NCBI GenBank assembly: GCA_029565675.1
Contig: JAKQNP010000002.1
Span: forward strand, 620,001-684,000
Direction: 5' to 3'
Source: a bacterium
Lineage (GTDB): Bacteria > Zhuqueibacterota > Zhuqueibacteria > Residuimicrobiales > Oceaniaggregativiventaceae
DNA: 64,000 nt
Part shown: positions 38,301 through 45,178 of the stretch, piece by piece
How the letters are laid out: the number at the start of each line of letters is the position of its first letter
Numbering within the stretch: the stretch's first letter is position 1
Position numbers and translations under genes: made by a program
The notes under the pieces: generated by a model
Databases searched by the model: none
Seen by the model: only the letters and a program-made list of their open reading frames with translations
What the model was told of the DNA's origin: nothing

Positions 38301-38417
38301 TTTGATGCAGCCTATGGTTTTGACTCCTATACCTATAGACGCCTGCAAGATGTGGAATTGCGCTACGGCAAAGAATGGCGCTTTTATGTCAATCTGTTGT
38401 TCGATTTCCTCGATTGA
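35352..38417 (+). CDS. peptidase MA-like domain fused to PD40 propeller and BamA-like outer-membrane barrel
   Basis: This 1021-residue protein has a signal peptide (to about residue 33). Residues 40-310 form a gluzincin-type metallopeptidase domain with HEFSH at 136-140 and the third-ligand motif PMWLAEGMAQYM about 60 residues later. Residues about 325-620 are a TolB-like propeller with repeated PAWSPDGKRLAYSGG, VSWSPDGSRLLYS, PAWSADGQRIAAI and PSWAPDGQQIVFS blades. From about 660 to the end the sequence turns into outer-membrane beta strands, with GGMPGLRGYPFYSIDGRKLL and VGRFTYRWPIF matching the end of BamA/surface-antigen barrels. The protein would anchor an active protease and a propeller to the outer membrane. 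The start overlaps the M6-like stop as ATGA. Confidence 0.85.
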   Translation: MKVKQNNLRSRFRIGLFTIAALVGFGSAGMVSAQDEANHPELEWKTLKTDHFEVHFHSGAERTARTVAKIAEDIYAPITDLYDWEPDGIVHFIIKDFDDNSNGAAYYYDNKVEIWAPQMSFILRGTHNWLRNVVTHEFSHMISLGATRRMPRRIPAFYLQMFDYEEEKRPDVLYGYPNVIASFPLAHTIIPMWLAEGMAQYMAPGLDYDRWDSHRDMLIRTAMAAEQPLSFDEMGVFGKSSLGNERTYNSGYAFTRYIAQTWGEDALRQIARNLRKPWTCSVDGALEQVTGLDAQTVYSRWQQSLKSYYSRRLQSITANPVEGKVLTPKGMGNIYPAWSPDGKRLAYSGGDNGDYLTLTHLQIYDLETQKAKTVKAGVNSTVSWSPDGSRLLYSRIDKTQNHSYFSDLFIYDLTNKKEKRLTTAARANSPAWSADGQRIAAIVQGDGSDNLVIWNSDGKDPIQLTNFRNGEALFTPSWAPDGQQIVFSRGRNHGRDLCTIDIQTRQLRTLVQDEGDARDPVFASSGKQIYFSWDRSGIFNIYSIDLVDSTFSQWTNVVGGAFMPTLSAENKIAFANFQVDGYKIALLENPEPLSSESTEYLAVDEQVQLGLAGTSANGDDAALVAARQYDDSRLPDMEANPYRRTYGQITFLPRLMIDYQTVKVGTYFYASDIIDKYSIFGGVVLNRQMDLDAFALFELRSFKPTLFLELYGYTRNIEREISVIEDYPEQVRVDIGFRILEADIGAEYRINRMLRMRTYFAHSRYSSKIKDFFFQNVRWVSPLNTYFKGSNLTSLWELDQTVPGVLSQINPSAGRKISFKASYQLNDFFEDYATNNDYGTLQELYTQYDYPQLELRWIEYLRNPLLPTHGITVDLQAGWIDRPVDSFFHFYAGGMPGLRGYPFYSIDGRKLLVGRFTYRWPIFSHWQKRFLHLTTDKLFMGVFFDMGDAFNADRIAFSEMKKDAGVNLRFSSFSFYGYPAAVSFDAAYGFDSYTYRRLQDVELRYGKEWRFYVNLLFDFLD

Positions 38418-38456
38418 TCGGCGCGGGAAATCGATCGTTTTATTGGAGAAATCGCG

Positions 38457-39263
38457 ATGACCAGCCAACCTTTCAAACATTTGCTTTTGTTTGTCGGTTT
38501 GTTACCCATCCTGTCTTCTGCGCAAGGGCAGCAGCACGATTGGCAGGCTTTTATGCTCAACACCGCCACTGCCGATTTTCAAGTTGAACTGCAAGAACCG
38601 GCGAGTCAAAAGCGTATTCCAGTCGGTTTTCTGCTTTCCGCCGCAGTGCCGGGTGCGGGCCAGATCTACAACGGTTCGTGGCTCAAAGCTGCAGGTTTTT
38701 TTGCCGTCGAAGTGGCCGCCTGGACGCTGTATGCGCAATTTCAGGACAAGGGCAACAGCCTGGAAGACGATTTCCACCGTTTCGCCGACGAACATTGGAT
38801 CGAAGCCGAGTATTGGGATTGGATTTCTACAGGTTCCGGCATTCCCTATAGCGAAGAGAATATGGAACAATTGCGCTCCTGGGAACAGGAACATTTCAGC
38901 CATGGCCTGCACCGCAACAAGGATCAGCAATATTATGAGATGATCGGCAAGTACCATCAATTCAATGCAGGCTGGGACGACGCAGCCCTCGGCATTACGA
39001 TAGATGATGAGTATGATCCCAACGTTCATGTTTCTGACAGACGGCTGCACTACGAGGGTATGCGCGACGACAGCAATCGCGCCCTAAAACACGCCACTTC
39101 CGCGGCTTCTGTTGCTCTGGTCAACCATCTTGTCAGCGGTTTGGAAGCCGCCTGGTCGATTTCGCGCGACAACAAACGGCAGATGCACACGCGTTTGCAG
39201 ATGGAAACCGTGCCCTTTAACGCCGAACCGACTGCTGTTCTGAGTTTACGTTTAATTTGGTGA
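38457..39263 (+). CDS. envelope protein resembling DUF5683, copy 1
   Basis: The 268-residue protein has a signal peptide and a hydrophobic segment IPVGFLLSAAVPGAGQIYNGSWLKAAGFFAVEVAAW (shown here only as its core SAAVPGAGQIYNGSWLKA), which is the motif of DUF5683-like proteins. A long polar middle rich in Trp, Tyr, Asp and His follows, then ATSAASVALVNHLVSGLEAAWS and a barrel-like or beta C-terminus. The function is unknown. It is 39 bases behind the protease-barrel gene and is followed directly by a related gene, so all are probably made together. Confidence 0.7.
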   Translation: MTSQPFKHLLLFVGLLPILSSAQGQQHDWQAFMLNTATADFQVELQEPASQKRIPVGFLLSAAVPGAGQIYNGSWLKAAGFFAVEVAAWTLYAQFQDKGNSLEDDFHRFADEHWIEAEYWDWISTGSGIPYSEENMEQLRSWEQEHFSHGLHRNKDQQYYEMIGKYHQFNAGWDDAALGITIDDEYDPNVHVSDRRLHYEGMRDDSNRALKHATSAASVALVNHLVSGLEAAWSISRDNKRQMHTRLQMETVPFNAEPTAVLSLRLIW

Positions 39264-39269
39264 TAGGTG

Positions 39270-40001
39270 ATGAAAAGATTCTCTTTCTTGATCTCTTTGG
39301 CCATTCTTGTTTTGGCTGTTGACCTTGCCGCTCAACCGACGACCTATCTCGGAGTGATTGATCCGCATCTGGCGGTTCATCTCGAGCCGTTTGCGCAGCA
39401 AGAGGTCTCTGTTCCCCTCGCCGTGGAAAAGTCGCGGGGCAAAGCTTTTTTTCTCTCTTTGTTGTTGCCAGGTTTGGGCGAGCGCTACGTGGGCGCACGA
39501 TTACAGTCCGAACTGTTTATGGCAGCAGAAGCAGCGCTTTGGTTGGGATATTTCGGATTCAGCAAGAATTATGACTGGCGCAAGAGCGATTATATCGCTT
39601 TTGCCGCTGCTCATGCCGGGGCTGATGTGCAGGGAAAGGAGAATGCCTTTTTTCTCAATATGGAAAATTTCGACAATGTGCATGATTACAACGCGGCCAA
39701 ACTGCGGCAGCGCAATCTCGCCGTTTATTACAACAATACCGATACCTATTATTGGGATTGGGATACCCCGGAAAACCAACGCCGATTCAGCGATCTGCGC
39801 GTCACCGCCGACCGGATCAACAACCGCGCCACGCTCACCCTCGGCGTCATCGTCGCCAATCACCTGATCAGCGCCATCGACGCGATGTGGACGGTCCATC
39901 GCCACAACCAGGGAAACCAGGCTGCAACCAACTGGTCGATCCAATTGGGCGACGGCCACATCAATCCAGCCGTGCGGCTGTCGCTTTCACACTCGTTTTA
40001 A
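39270..40001 (+). CDS. envelope protein resembling DUF5683, copy 2
   Basis: The 243-residue paralogue of the preceding gene starts at the ATG at 39270, with a GTG one codon earlier. It has a signal peptide (LISLAILVLAVDLAAQ), the motif FLSLLLPGLGERYVGARLQSE, the region YYWDWDTPENQRRF, and TLTLGVIVANHLISAIDAMW near the end, matching the order of segments in copy 1. The family's role is unknown. The seven-base spacing points to translational coupling. Confidence 0.7.
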   Translation: MKRFSFLISLAILVLAVDLAAQPTTYLGVIDPHLAVHLEPFAQQEVSVPLAVEKSRGKAFFLSLLLPGLGERYVGARLQSELFMAAEAALWLGYFGFSKNYDWRKSDYIAFAAAHAGADVQGKENAFFLNMENFDNVHDYNAAKLRQRNLAVYYNNTDTYYWDWDTPENQRRFSDLRVTADRINNRATLTLGVIVANHLISAIDAMWTVHRHNQGNQAATNWSIQLGDGHINPAVRLSLSHSF

Positions 40002-40055
40002 TCCAATCCGCTACACATCAACTCGCTCCTGAACAGAGCGATCCCAGTGCAGTTT

Positions 40056-40718
40056 ATGACACGGAAATCACCGAAAAGAACAGCAACTGTATCTTGCAGC
40101 CAATGCCGAGTCGACCGGGCTGCCTCTGCCTACAACCGGCGTCTGGATCGCTCGCTGATCACGGCGTTGTTGCTGCTCATTTTTGCTTTTCTGTTTCTGC
40201 CCAAAAAGATCGAACGCCACCCCTTTTCGATCAAACCGATCGAAGTTCATATTGTGGTGCAGGAGATTCCGGCCACTCTGCAGACCGTGCAGCGCGGCAA
40301 ACCGCGGCCGGAAAAACCGCAAATCCCGTTGGCGGTCGAGGACCCAGCAGTGCCTGAAGATGCCACGATTGCAGAAACCGACCTGCGTCTGGATTTGGGC
40401 ACTTCCTTGTGGGGCACAGCCGGTTTGACCGCGGCTCCGGCAGATACGCTGCTGCCGCGGCCGGTTTTGCGGGTCATGCCGGATTATCCGGAGGAAGCGA
40501 AAAAACTGAAACGCGCCGGTGCGGTGCGCTTGTTGCTCAGGATCGACAAACAGGGGATCGTCCGGCAAGTGATCGTGGCAGAAAACACCACCGGCAGTGA
40601 AGAATGTGCAAGCGCTGCAGTGGACGCTGCCCAGCGCAGCACCTATGTGCCGGGACGAATCGATAACCGACCAAACGAGATGTGGGTGATTTGTGAGTAT
40701 GGTTTTGCACCGGAATGA
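40056..40718 (+). CDS. TonB family energy transducer
   Basis: I use the ATG at 40056; a GTG three codons earlier is possible. The 220-residue product has a basic N-terminus, one membrane span (SLITALLLLIFAFLFLP, about residues 32-50), a Pro/Glu-rich periplasmic linker (RGKPRPEKPQIPLAVEDP) and a C-terminal TonB domain (VLRVMPDYPEEAKKLKRAGAVRLLLRIDKQG, of which MPDYPEEAKKLKRAGAVRL is the core). No exbBD lies beside it; the nearest are at 44089-45115. It begins 54 bases after the DUF5683-like pair. Confidence 0.88.
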   Translation: MTRKSPKRTATVSCSQCRVDRAASAYNRRLDRSLITALLLLIFAFLFLPKKIERHPFSIKPIEVHIVVQEIPATLQTVQRGKPRPEKPQIPLAVEDPAVPEDATIAETDLRLDLGTSLWGTAGLTAAPADTLLPRPVLRVMPDYPEEAKKLKRAGAVRLLLRIDKQGIVRQVIVAENTTGSEECASAAVDAAQRSTYVPGRIDNRPNEMWVICEYGFAPE

Positions 40719-40788
40719 TTGTTTCACCCTTTGTGTATTGCTGTCAGCCGGATTTGGTGTAGCGCACCGAATCCGGGGAGGAATGAAG

Positions 40789-43296
40789 ATGCCTGGAATT
40801 TGGATTGTCTTTTTGCTTTTCCTGCTTGGCCATCCGGGTGCTGCCTTTTCGGTCAACGGCCAGAGCAACAAATCGCCGGATAGAGATGCATCTGCAGTCT
40901 GGACCAGGACCGCCGCCGCATCCGGCAGCGTTTTGTCAGCGGATAGTGAAAAAAACAGGGTCGTTGCGCCTGCCCAACAGCTGGCTGGACAGGATGGGCC
41001 CTGCATCGACGAGTGGAAAGGTGACACGATGGAAAAACAAGCGGATTCCGTTTTTGCGGCGCTGGATGATCAAGCCCGTGTGCTTTTACAAAAGATGACT
41101 CGCGCGGAAAAGCTCGCTCAGATGCGTCAGGTTTCGCTCGCTGATCTGGCAAAGGAGGGGCATCTGGATGAAGAGCGGATGCAAAATCAACTCGCGCAAG
41201 GAGTCGGTTCGCTGGAATGTCCGCGTTTGTGGCTCCGCAATTCGGCTGAGCTGGTGGCCGAAGCGCAAAACTTTTTGCGTCACAATACCCGGCTCGCTGT
41301 TCCGGCGCTGGTGGTCACGGAAACTCTTCACGGCCTGTTGGTGCCCGGAGCGACGATTTTTCCGCAGGCAATCGCTCTTGCCAGCACCTGGAATCCCGAT
41401 CTGGCTGAGCAGATGGCTGCGGCAGCGGCTCATGAAGCCGTTGCGGTGGGCTGCAATCAAGCACTGGCTCCTGATCTCGACCTGGCGCGGGATCCGCGTT
41501 GGGGGCGGGTGGAGGAGACTTTTGGCGAGGATCCCTTCCTGGTCGCCCGGATGGGCCGGGCCTATATCCTGGGCATGCAAGGAAAAGAACCGATCATATC
41601 CGGAAACCATATCGCCTGTACGGCCAAGCATTTTACCGCCCATGGTTCGCCGGAGGGTGGCATCAATCTGGGTCCGGTGCACGGCGGATTGCGCGAATTG
41701 CGCTCGATGTTTTTGCCGCCTTTTGAGACGGCGGTCAAAGACGCGCATGTTGCTGCAGTGATGAACGCCTACAGCTGCTATGATGGAGTTCCGGCAGCCG
41801 CCAATCGCTTTTTCTTTACCGAAATATTGCGCGATGAATGGCATTTCCCCGGTTATGTGATTTCGGATTATGGCTCGATCACCATGCTGTGCAATTTTCA
41901 TCGCGTTGCGGCGAGCGAAAGGGAGGCGGCATTGCAGGCGCTGCAGGCGGGCATCGATCTGGAAGCGCCGTATGACCAGTGTTTTCGCCACTTGTCGGAT
42001 CTGGTTGACGCCGGCGATGTGCCGGAAGAGGCAATCGATCGCGCTGTGCTGCGCATCCTGCGCACCAAACTGCGCCTGGATTTGTGGAACAGGCCGCTCT
42101 CAACAGTTGAGCTGGTGCAACAAGTCTGCCGTCAACCCGAGCATGTCGCCCTGGCTGGTCGAATTGCCGACGAGTCGATCATCCTGCTGAAAAACGACAA
42201 CCACTTGTTGCCGCTTTCACCAGAGCTCACCTCGTTGGCGGTGATCGGACCAAACGCAGACCAGGTGCAATTCGGCGATTATTCCTGGAGCAAAGACAAC
42301 CAGGATGGCGTCACTGTTCTGCAGGGGATACGCGAGATTTTGAGCAAAGAGGTGCAAATCCGCACTGCGCGCGGCTGTGACATTCACTCACTCGACAGCA
42401 GCGGAATTGCACCGGCGGTTGCGGTTGCGCGGCAATCACAGGTGGCAATTGTGGTTGTCGGCGGCACGAGTGCGGTGCTCTCCGGCATCGGCTGGGGAAA
42501 GGAACACGGATATGAAAATGCGACCTGCGGTGAAGGTTTTGATGTGACCAGTTTGGAATTGCCGGGACTGCAACAACAATTGGTGGAAGCCGTGGTCGCA
42601 ACCGGCACCCCGACTGTCGTCGTCCTGATGCATGGCCGGCCGCACAGTATCAAATGGATCAGCGACCATGTTCCGGCAGTCGTCGAAGCCTGGTATCCTG
42701 GTCAAGAGGGAGGACGAGCGATTGCCCGAGTCCTCTTCGGGCAGGTCAACCCCTCAGGCCGGCTGCCGGTTTCTGTGCCGCAAAGCGTCGGACATGTGCC
42801 GGTCTATTACAACCACAAGATTTCCCGCGGCGGTTATTACCATCGGCCCGGCACTCCGACGCAGCCTGGCAGGGATTATGTTTTTTCGGATCCCAAACCT
42901 TTGTTTCCGTTTGGCCATGGCCTGAGCTATAGCGATTTTGAATACACCGATTTGCAGATCGATAAACCGCATCCGGAAATAACCGATACCCTGACCATTC
43001 GCTTGCGGATCCACAATCGCAGCAAGATCGATGGGCGGGAAGTCGTCCAGCTCTATGTTCGCGACTGCGTCAGTTCAGTGACCATTCCACAATTGCAGCT
43101 CAAGGCTTTCAATAAAATATCGATTGCCGCGGGCAAGAGCGAATGGATCGAGTTCCGACTGCCCATCGCAGATCTCTGGCTCATCGATCGCTCACTGCAA
43201 AAGGTGGTGGAACCCGGCGAATTTGAAATTTTGCTTGGGGCTTCGAGTGTGGATATTCGTCTGCAAGAGATTATTGCAGTTCATAGCGGAAAGTGA
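40789..43296 (+). CDS. glycoside hydrolase family 3 (beta-glucosidase-like), secreted
   Basis: Two ATGs two codons apart are possible (40783 and 40789); the second is seven bases from GGAGG. The signal peptide is WIVFLLFLLGHPGAAFSV. The GH3 N-terminal barrel has ETLHGLLVPGATIFPQAIAL, the DPRWGRVEETFGEDPFL segment, AKHFTAHGSPEGG and the nucleophile Asp in YVISDYGSI. A GH3 C-terminal domain (IGPNADQVQFGDYS) and a fibronectin-III-like end (VVQLYVRDCVSSVTIPQLQL) follow. At 835 residues it has the usual size of BglX-type enzymes, which hydrolyse terminal beta-glucosyl or beta-xylosyl units in the periplasm. An extra polar stretch of about 90 residues follows the signal peptide. Its end overlaps the convergent tonB gene by 26 bases. 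Confidence 0.94.
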   Translation: MPGIWIVFLLFLLGHPGAAFSVNGQSNKSPDRDASAVWTRTAAASGSVLSADSEKNRVVAPAQQLAGQDGPCIDEWKGDTMEKQADSVFAALDDQARVLLQKMTRAEKLAQMRQVSLADLAKEGHLDEERMQNQLAQGVGSLECPRLWLRNSAELVAEAQNFLRHNTRLAVPALVVTETLHGLLVPGATIFPQAIALASTWNPDLAEQMAAAAAHEAVAVGCNQALAPDLDLARDPRWGRVEETFGEDPFLVARMGRAYILGMQGKEPIISGNHIACTAKHFTAHGSPEGGINLGPVHGGLRELRSMFLPPFETAVKDAHVAAVMNAYSCYDGVPAAANRFFFTEILRDEWHFPGYVISDYGSITMLCNFHRVAASEREAALQALQAGIDLEAPYDQCFRHLSDLVDAGDVPEEAIDRAVLRILRTKLRLDLWNRPLSTVELVQQVCRQPEHVALAGRIADESIILLKNDNHLLPLSPELTSLAVIGPNADQVQFGDYSWSKDNQDGVTVLQGIREILSKEVQIRTARGCDIHSLDSSGIAPAVAVARQSQVAIVVVGGTSAVLSGIGWGKEHGYENATCGEGFDVTSLELPGLQQQLVEAVVATGTPTVVVLMHGRPHSIKWISDHVPAVVEAWYPGQEGGRAIARVLFGQVNPSGRLPVSVPQSVGHVPVYYNHKISRGGYYHRPGTPTQPGRDYVFSDPKPLFPFGHGLSYSDFEYTDLQIDKPHPEITDTLTIRLRIHNRSKIDGREVVQLYVRDCVSSVTIPQLQLKAFNKISIAAGKSEWIEFRLPIADLWLIDRSLQKVVEPGEFEILLGASSVDIRLQEIIAVHSGK

Positions 43297-44077
43297 TGAC
43301 ACCCTGAACATCGCGGGTCTGCTCAGATTCGGGAATCGGGTTGAAGCGCCATTTGCGCAGAGTTGTCATGGTCAATTCATCCAGAACGGGATCGCCCTTG
43401 AGCACAGGGATCATGCGGCCGATTGTGCCGTCCGCCAGAACCGTAAAGCGGATTTTGACCACCGCTTCTTTTTGCAGCCCCGCCGGATAGGGCGGGATCT
43501 CTTGCCGGATGATGGTTCGGCGGGCTGCCTCACCTTCGATCGTGTAAGGTTGGCGGCTGAATTCTCCTGACTGGGATTGCGGCACAGGAGGGGAGAGGCG
43601 ATCCTCGCCGTTCTCCATGGGTTGCGCTGCAACACGCTCGCCGAGACCGCCAGCGGTCGTCTGCGGGGTATAATCCCGCCGGTCGGCGGACACAGGTTCA
43701 GGGGGAGCCACAGCCTCACCCGCTCCAGGGGTCAGCTTTTCCGGTTTTGTCGCTATGGGAACAGGCTTTTCCTCTTCCAACATCGGCCGTTGCGGGAGAG
43801 AAACCGGCACGACTGGCGATTCTTTGGCAGCGGTTTTTTCCTGTGACGATAATGCAAGCGGCGCGGGCTCGATATTTTCCTGCTGTGTCGGTTTTGCGTG
43901 CTGAGGTGGCACCACACTGCGCCCGGAGGAAATGAAGCTTACCTGCACGAATTCCGCCGGGGAAAAATCAATTCCCACCCGCCAGAACAGAAAGATCAGA
44001 AAAAGCAGCAGGTGCACGGCAAGAGAAAAGAGGATTGCTTTTCGCATGTCGGATAAATTTGCGAGCCAATGCGTCAT
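43271..44077 (-). CDS. tonB: TonB family protein, end of the ExbBD operon
   Basis: The ATG has AAAGGAGC upstream. The 268-residue product has one N-terminal membrane span (AILFSLAVHLLLFLIFLFW), about 140 residues rich in Pro, Glu and Ala, and a C-terminal TonB domain with RQEIPPYPAGLQKEAVVKIRF and LRKWRFNPIPESEQTRDVQG. It would carry proton-motive force from ExbB/ExbD to the outer membrane. It starts 11 bases after exbD and is the last gene of the leftward operon. Confidence 0.92.
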   Translation of the reverse strand: MTHWLANLSDMRKAILFSLAVHLLLFLIFLFWRVGIDFSPAEFVQVSFISSGRSVVPPQHAKPTQQENIEPAPLALSSQEKTAAKESPVVPVSLPQRPMLEEEKPVPIATKPEKLTPGAGEAVAPPEPVSADRRDYTPQTTAGGLGERVAAQPMENGEDRLSPPVPQSQSGEFSRQPYTIEGEAARRTIIRQEIPPYPAGLQKEAVVKIRFTVLADGTIGRMIPVLKGDPVLDELTMTTLRKWRFNPIPESEQTRDVQGVITFRYELQ

Positions 44078-44088
44078 GCCTTGCTCCT

Positions 44089-44496
44089 TTACAAACCGGC
44101 TTGTGGTTCGGTGGCGATGATAAAACGCTCTGCGCCCGCCAATTTGGCTGTATCGATCATGCGAACCGTGGTTTCGAGCGTCAAATCTTTGTCTGCGCGA
44201 ATCACCACGACCCGGTCGGGGCGGTCTTGCAGCAGCTGGCGCAGACGGGTGCCCAATTCGGCGCTGCTGACTTGCTGCTGATTGAGAAAAATCTGCTCTC
44301 GTTTGGTGATCGTCAAATTGATGTGATCTGCATCGTCGCTCTGACCGCTGGCCGCGCGGGGCAATTGGATTTTAATGCCGGGCTGCACCACAAAAGAAGA
44401 ACTCAAGAGAAAAAAGATCAGGAGCAGCAGCACAATATCGGTGAGTCCGATGGTCGAAAAGGCGATCATCCTCTTACGTGAGGCTTCGATGTTCAT
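44089..44496 (-). CDS. exbD: ExbD/TolR family proton-channel subunit
   Basis: The ATG at 44496 has AAGGAGG six bases upstream and gives 135 residues; it overlaps the exbB end by 23 bases. The single span TDIVLLLLIFFLLSSSF contains the family's critical Asp at its start. The periplasmic part has LTITKREQIFLNQQQV and VVVIRADKDLTLETTVRMID, typical of ExbD/TolR. The peptidoglycan-binding or TonB-binding role follows from the family. Confidence 0.94.
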   Translation of the reverse strand: MNIEASRKRMIAFSTIGLTDIVLLLLIFFLLSSSFVVQPGIKIQLPRAASGQSDDADHINLTITKREQIFLNQQQVSSAELGTRLRQLLQDRPDRVVVIRADKDLTLETTVRMIDTAKLAGAERFIIATEPQAGL

Positions 44497-45115
44497 CCTG
44501 ATCCTCCTTTTCGAGCAACATGTCGAGCAATTCGCCTGAACTCTCCCGCATTTCCTGCACATGGAATTCGACTTTTCCCAACAACCAGTTGTAAAAGATC
44601 AACGCCGGGATACCGATGCTGAGGCCGAATGCAGTGGTGATCAGGGCTTCCCAGATGCCGCCGGCCAGTACACCGGCGTCCACATTGCCGCCCCGCAGTT
44701 GGATTTCCATAAAAGCCTTGATCATACCTGTAACCGTGCCGAGAAATCCGATGAGCGGAGCGATTGCAGCCACTGTACCGAGGATGCCGAGGTTTTTTTC
44801 CAAATGAAAGATTTGCGTACGCGCTGCGCTTTCGATCGAATCCTTGATCTCTTCACGCGGTTTGGTATGTTTGACCAGGCCGGCTTTGGTTATGGCGGCG
44901 ATTGGTCCGGGTGTTTGTTTGCTCAAAGCGATGGCTTCATCGATCCGATTGCGCAACAACAGATTTTTAACCTGCAGAACAAACGTGCGCGAATTGATGC
45001 GGATTTTGCGCAAAGCAATCAGTCGTTCAACGAGAATAACCACTGCCAGAAAACTGCAGAGGATAAGCGGAATCATCATGATTCCACCTTTGGCAAAGAA
45101 TTGATACAACGGCAT
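44474..45115 (-). CDS. exbB: ExbB/TolQ/MotA family proton-channel subunit
   Basis: The 213-residue protein has AAAGGAG before its ATG. The first span is GGIMMIPLILCSFLAVVILVE. The paired C-terminal spans contain IAPLIGFLGTVTGMIKAF and GIWEALITTAFGLSIGIPAL, both signature parts of the MotA/TolQ/ExbB fold, with the channel Thr residues visible. It forms the inner-membrane proton channel with ExbD. It starts 63 bases after the receptor-like gene. Confidence 0.95.
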   Translation of the reverse strand: MPLYQFFAKGGIMMIPLILCSFLAVVILVERLIALRKIRINSRTFVLQVKNLLLRNRIDEAIALSKQTPGPIAAITKAGLVKHTKPREEIKDSIESAARTQIFHLEKNLGILGTVAAIAPLIGFLGTVTGMIKAFMEIQLRGGNVDAGVLAGGIWEALITTAFGLSIGIPALIFYNWLLGKVEFHVQEMRESSGELLDMLLEKEDQDEHRSLT

Positions 45116-45178
45116 TCGGCTCTCCTTTGGCTCAATTGACGGCTCTTGTCGATGGCAGCGGCCGGTCTTGGTTTCAGG

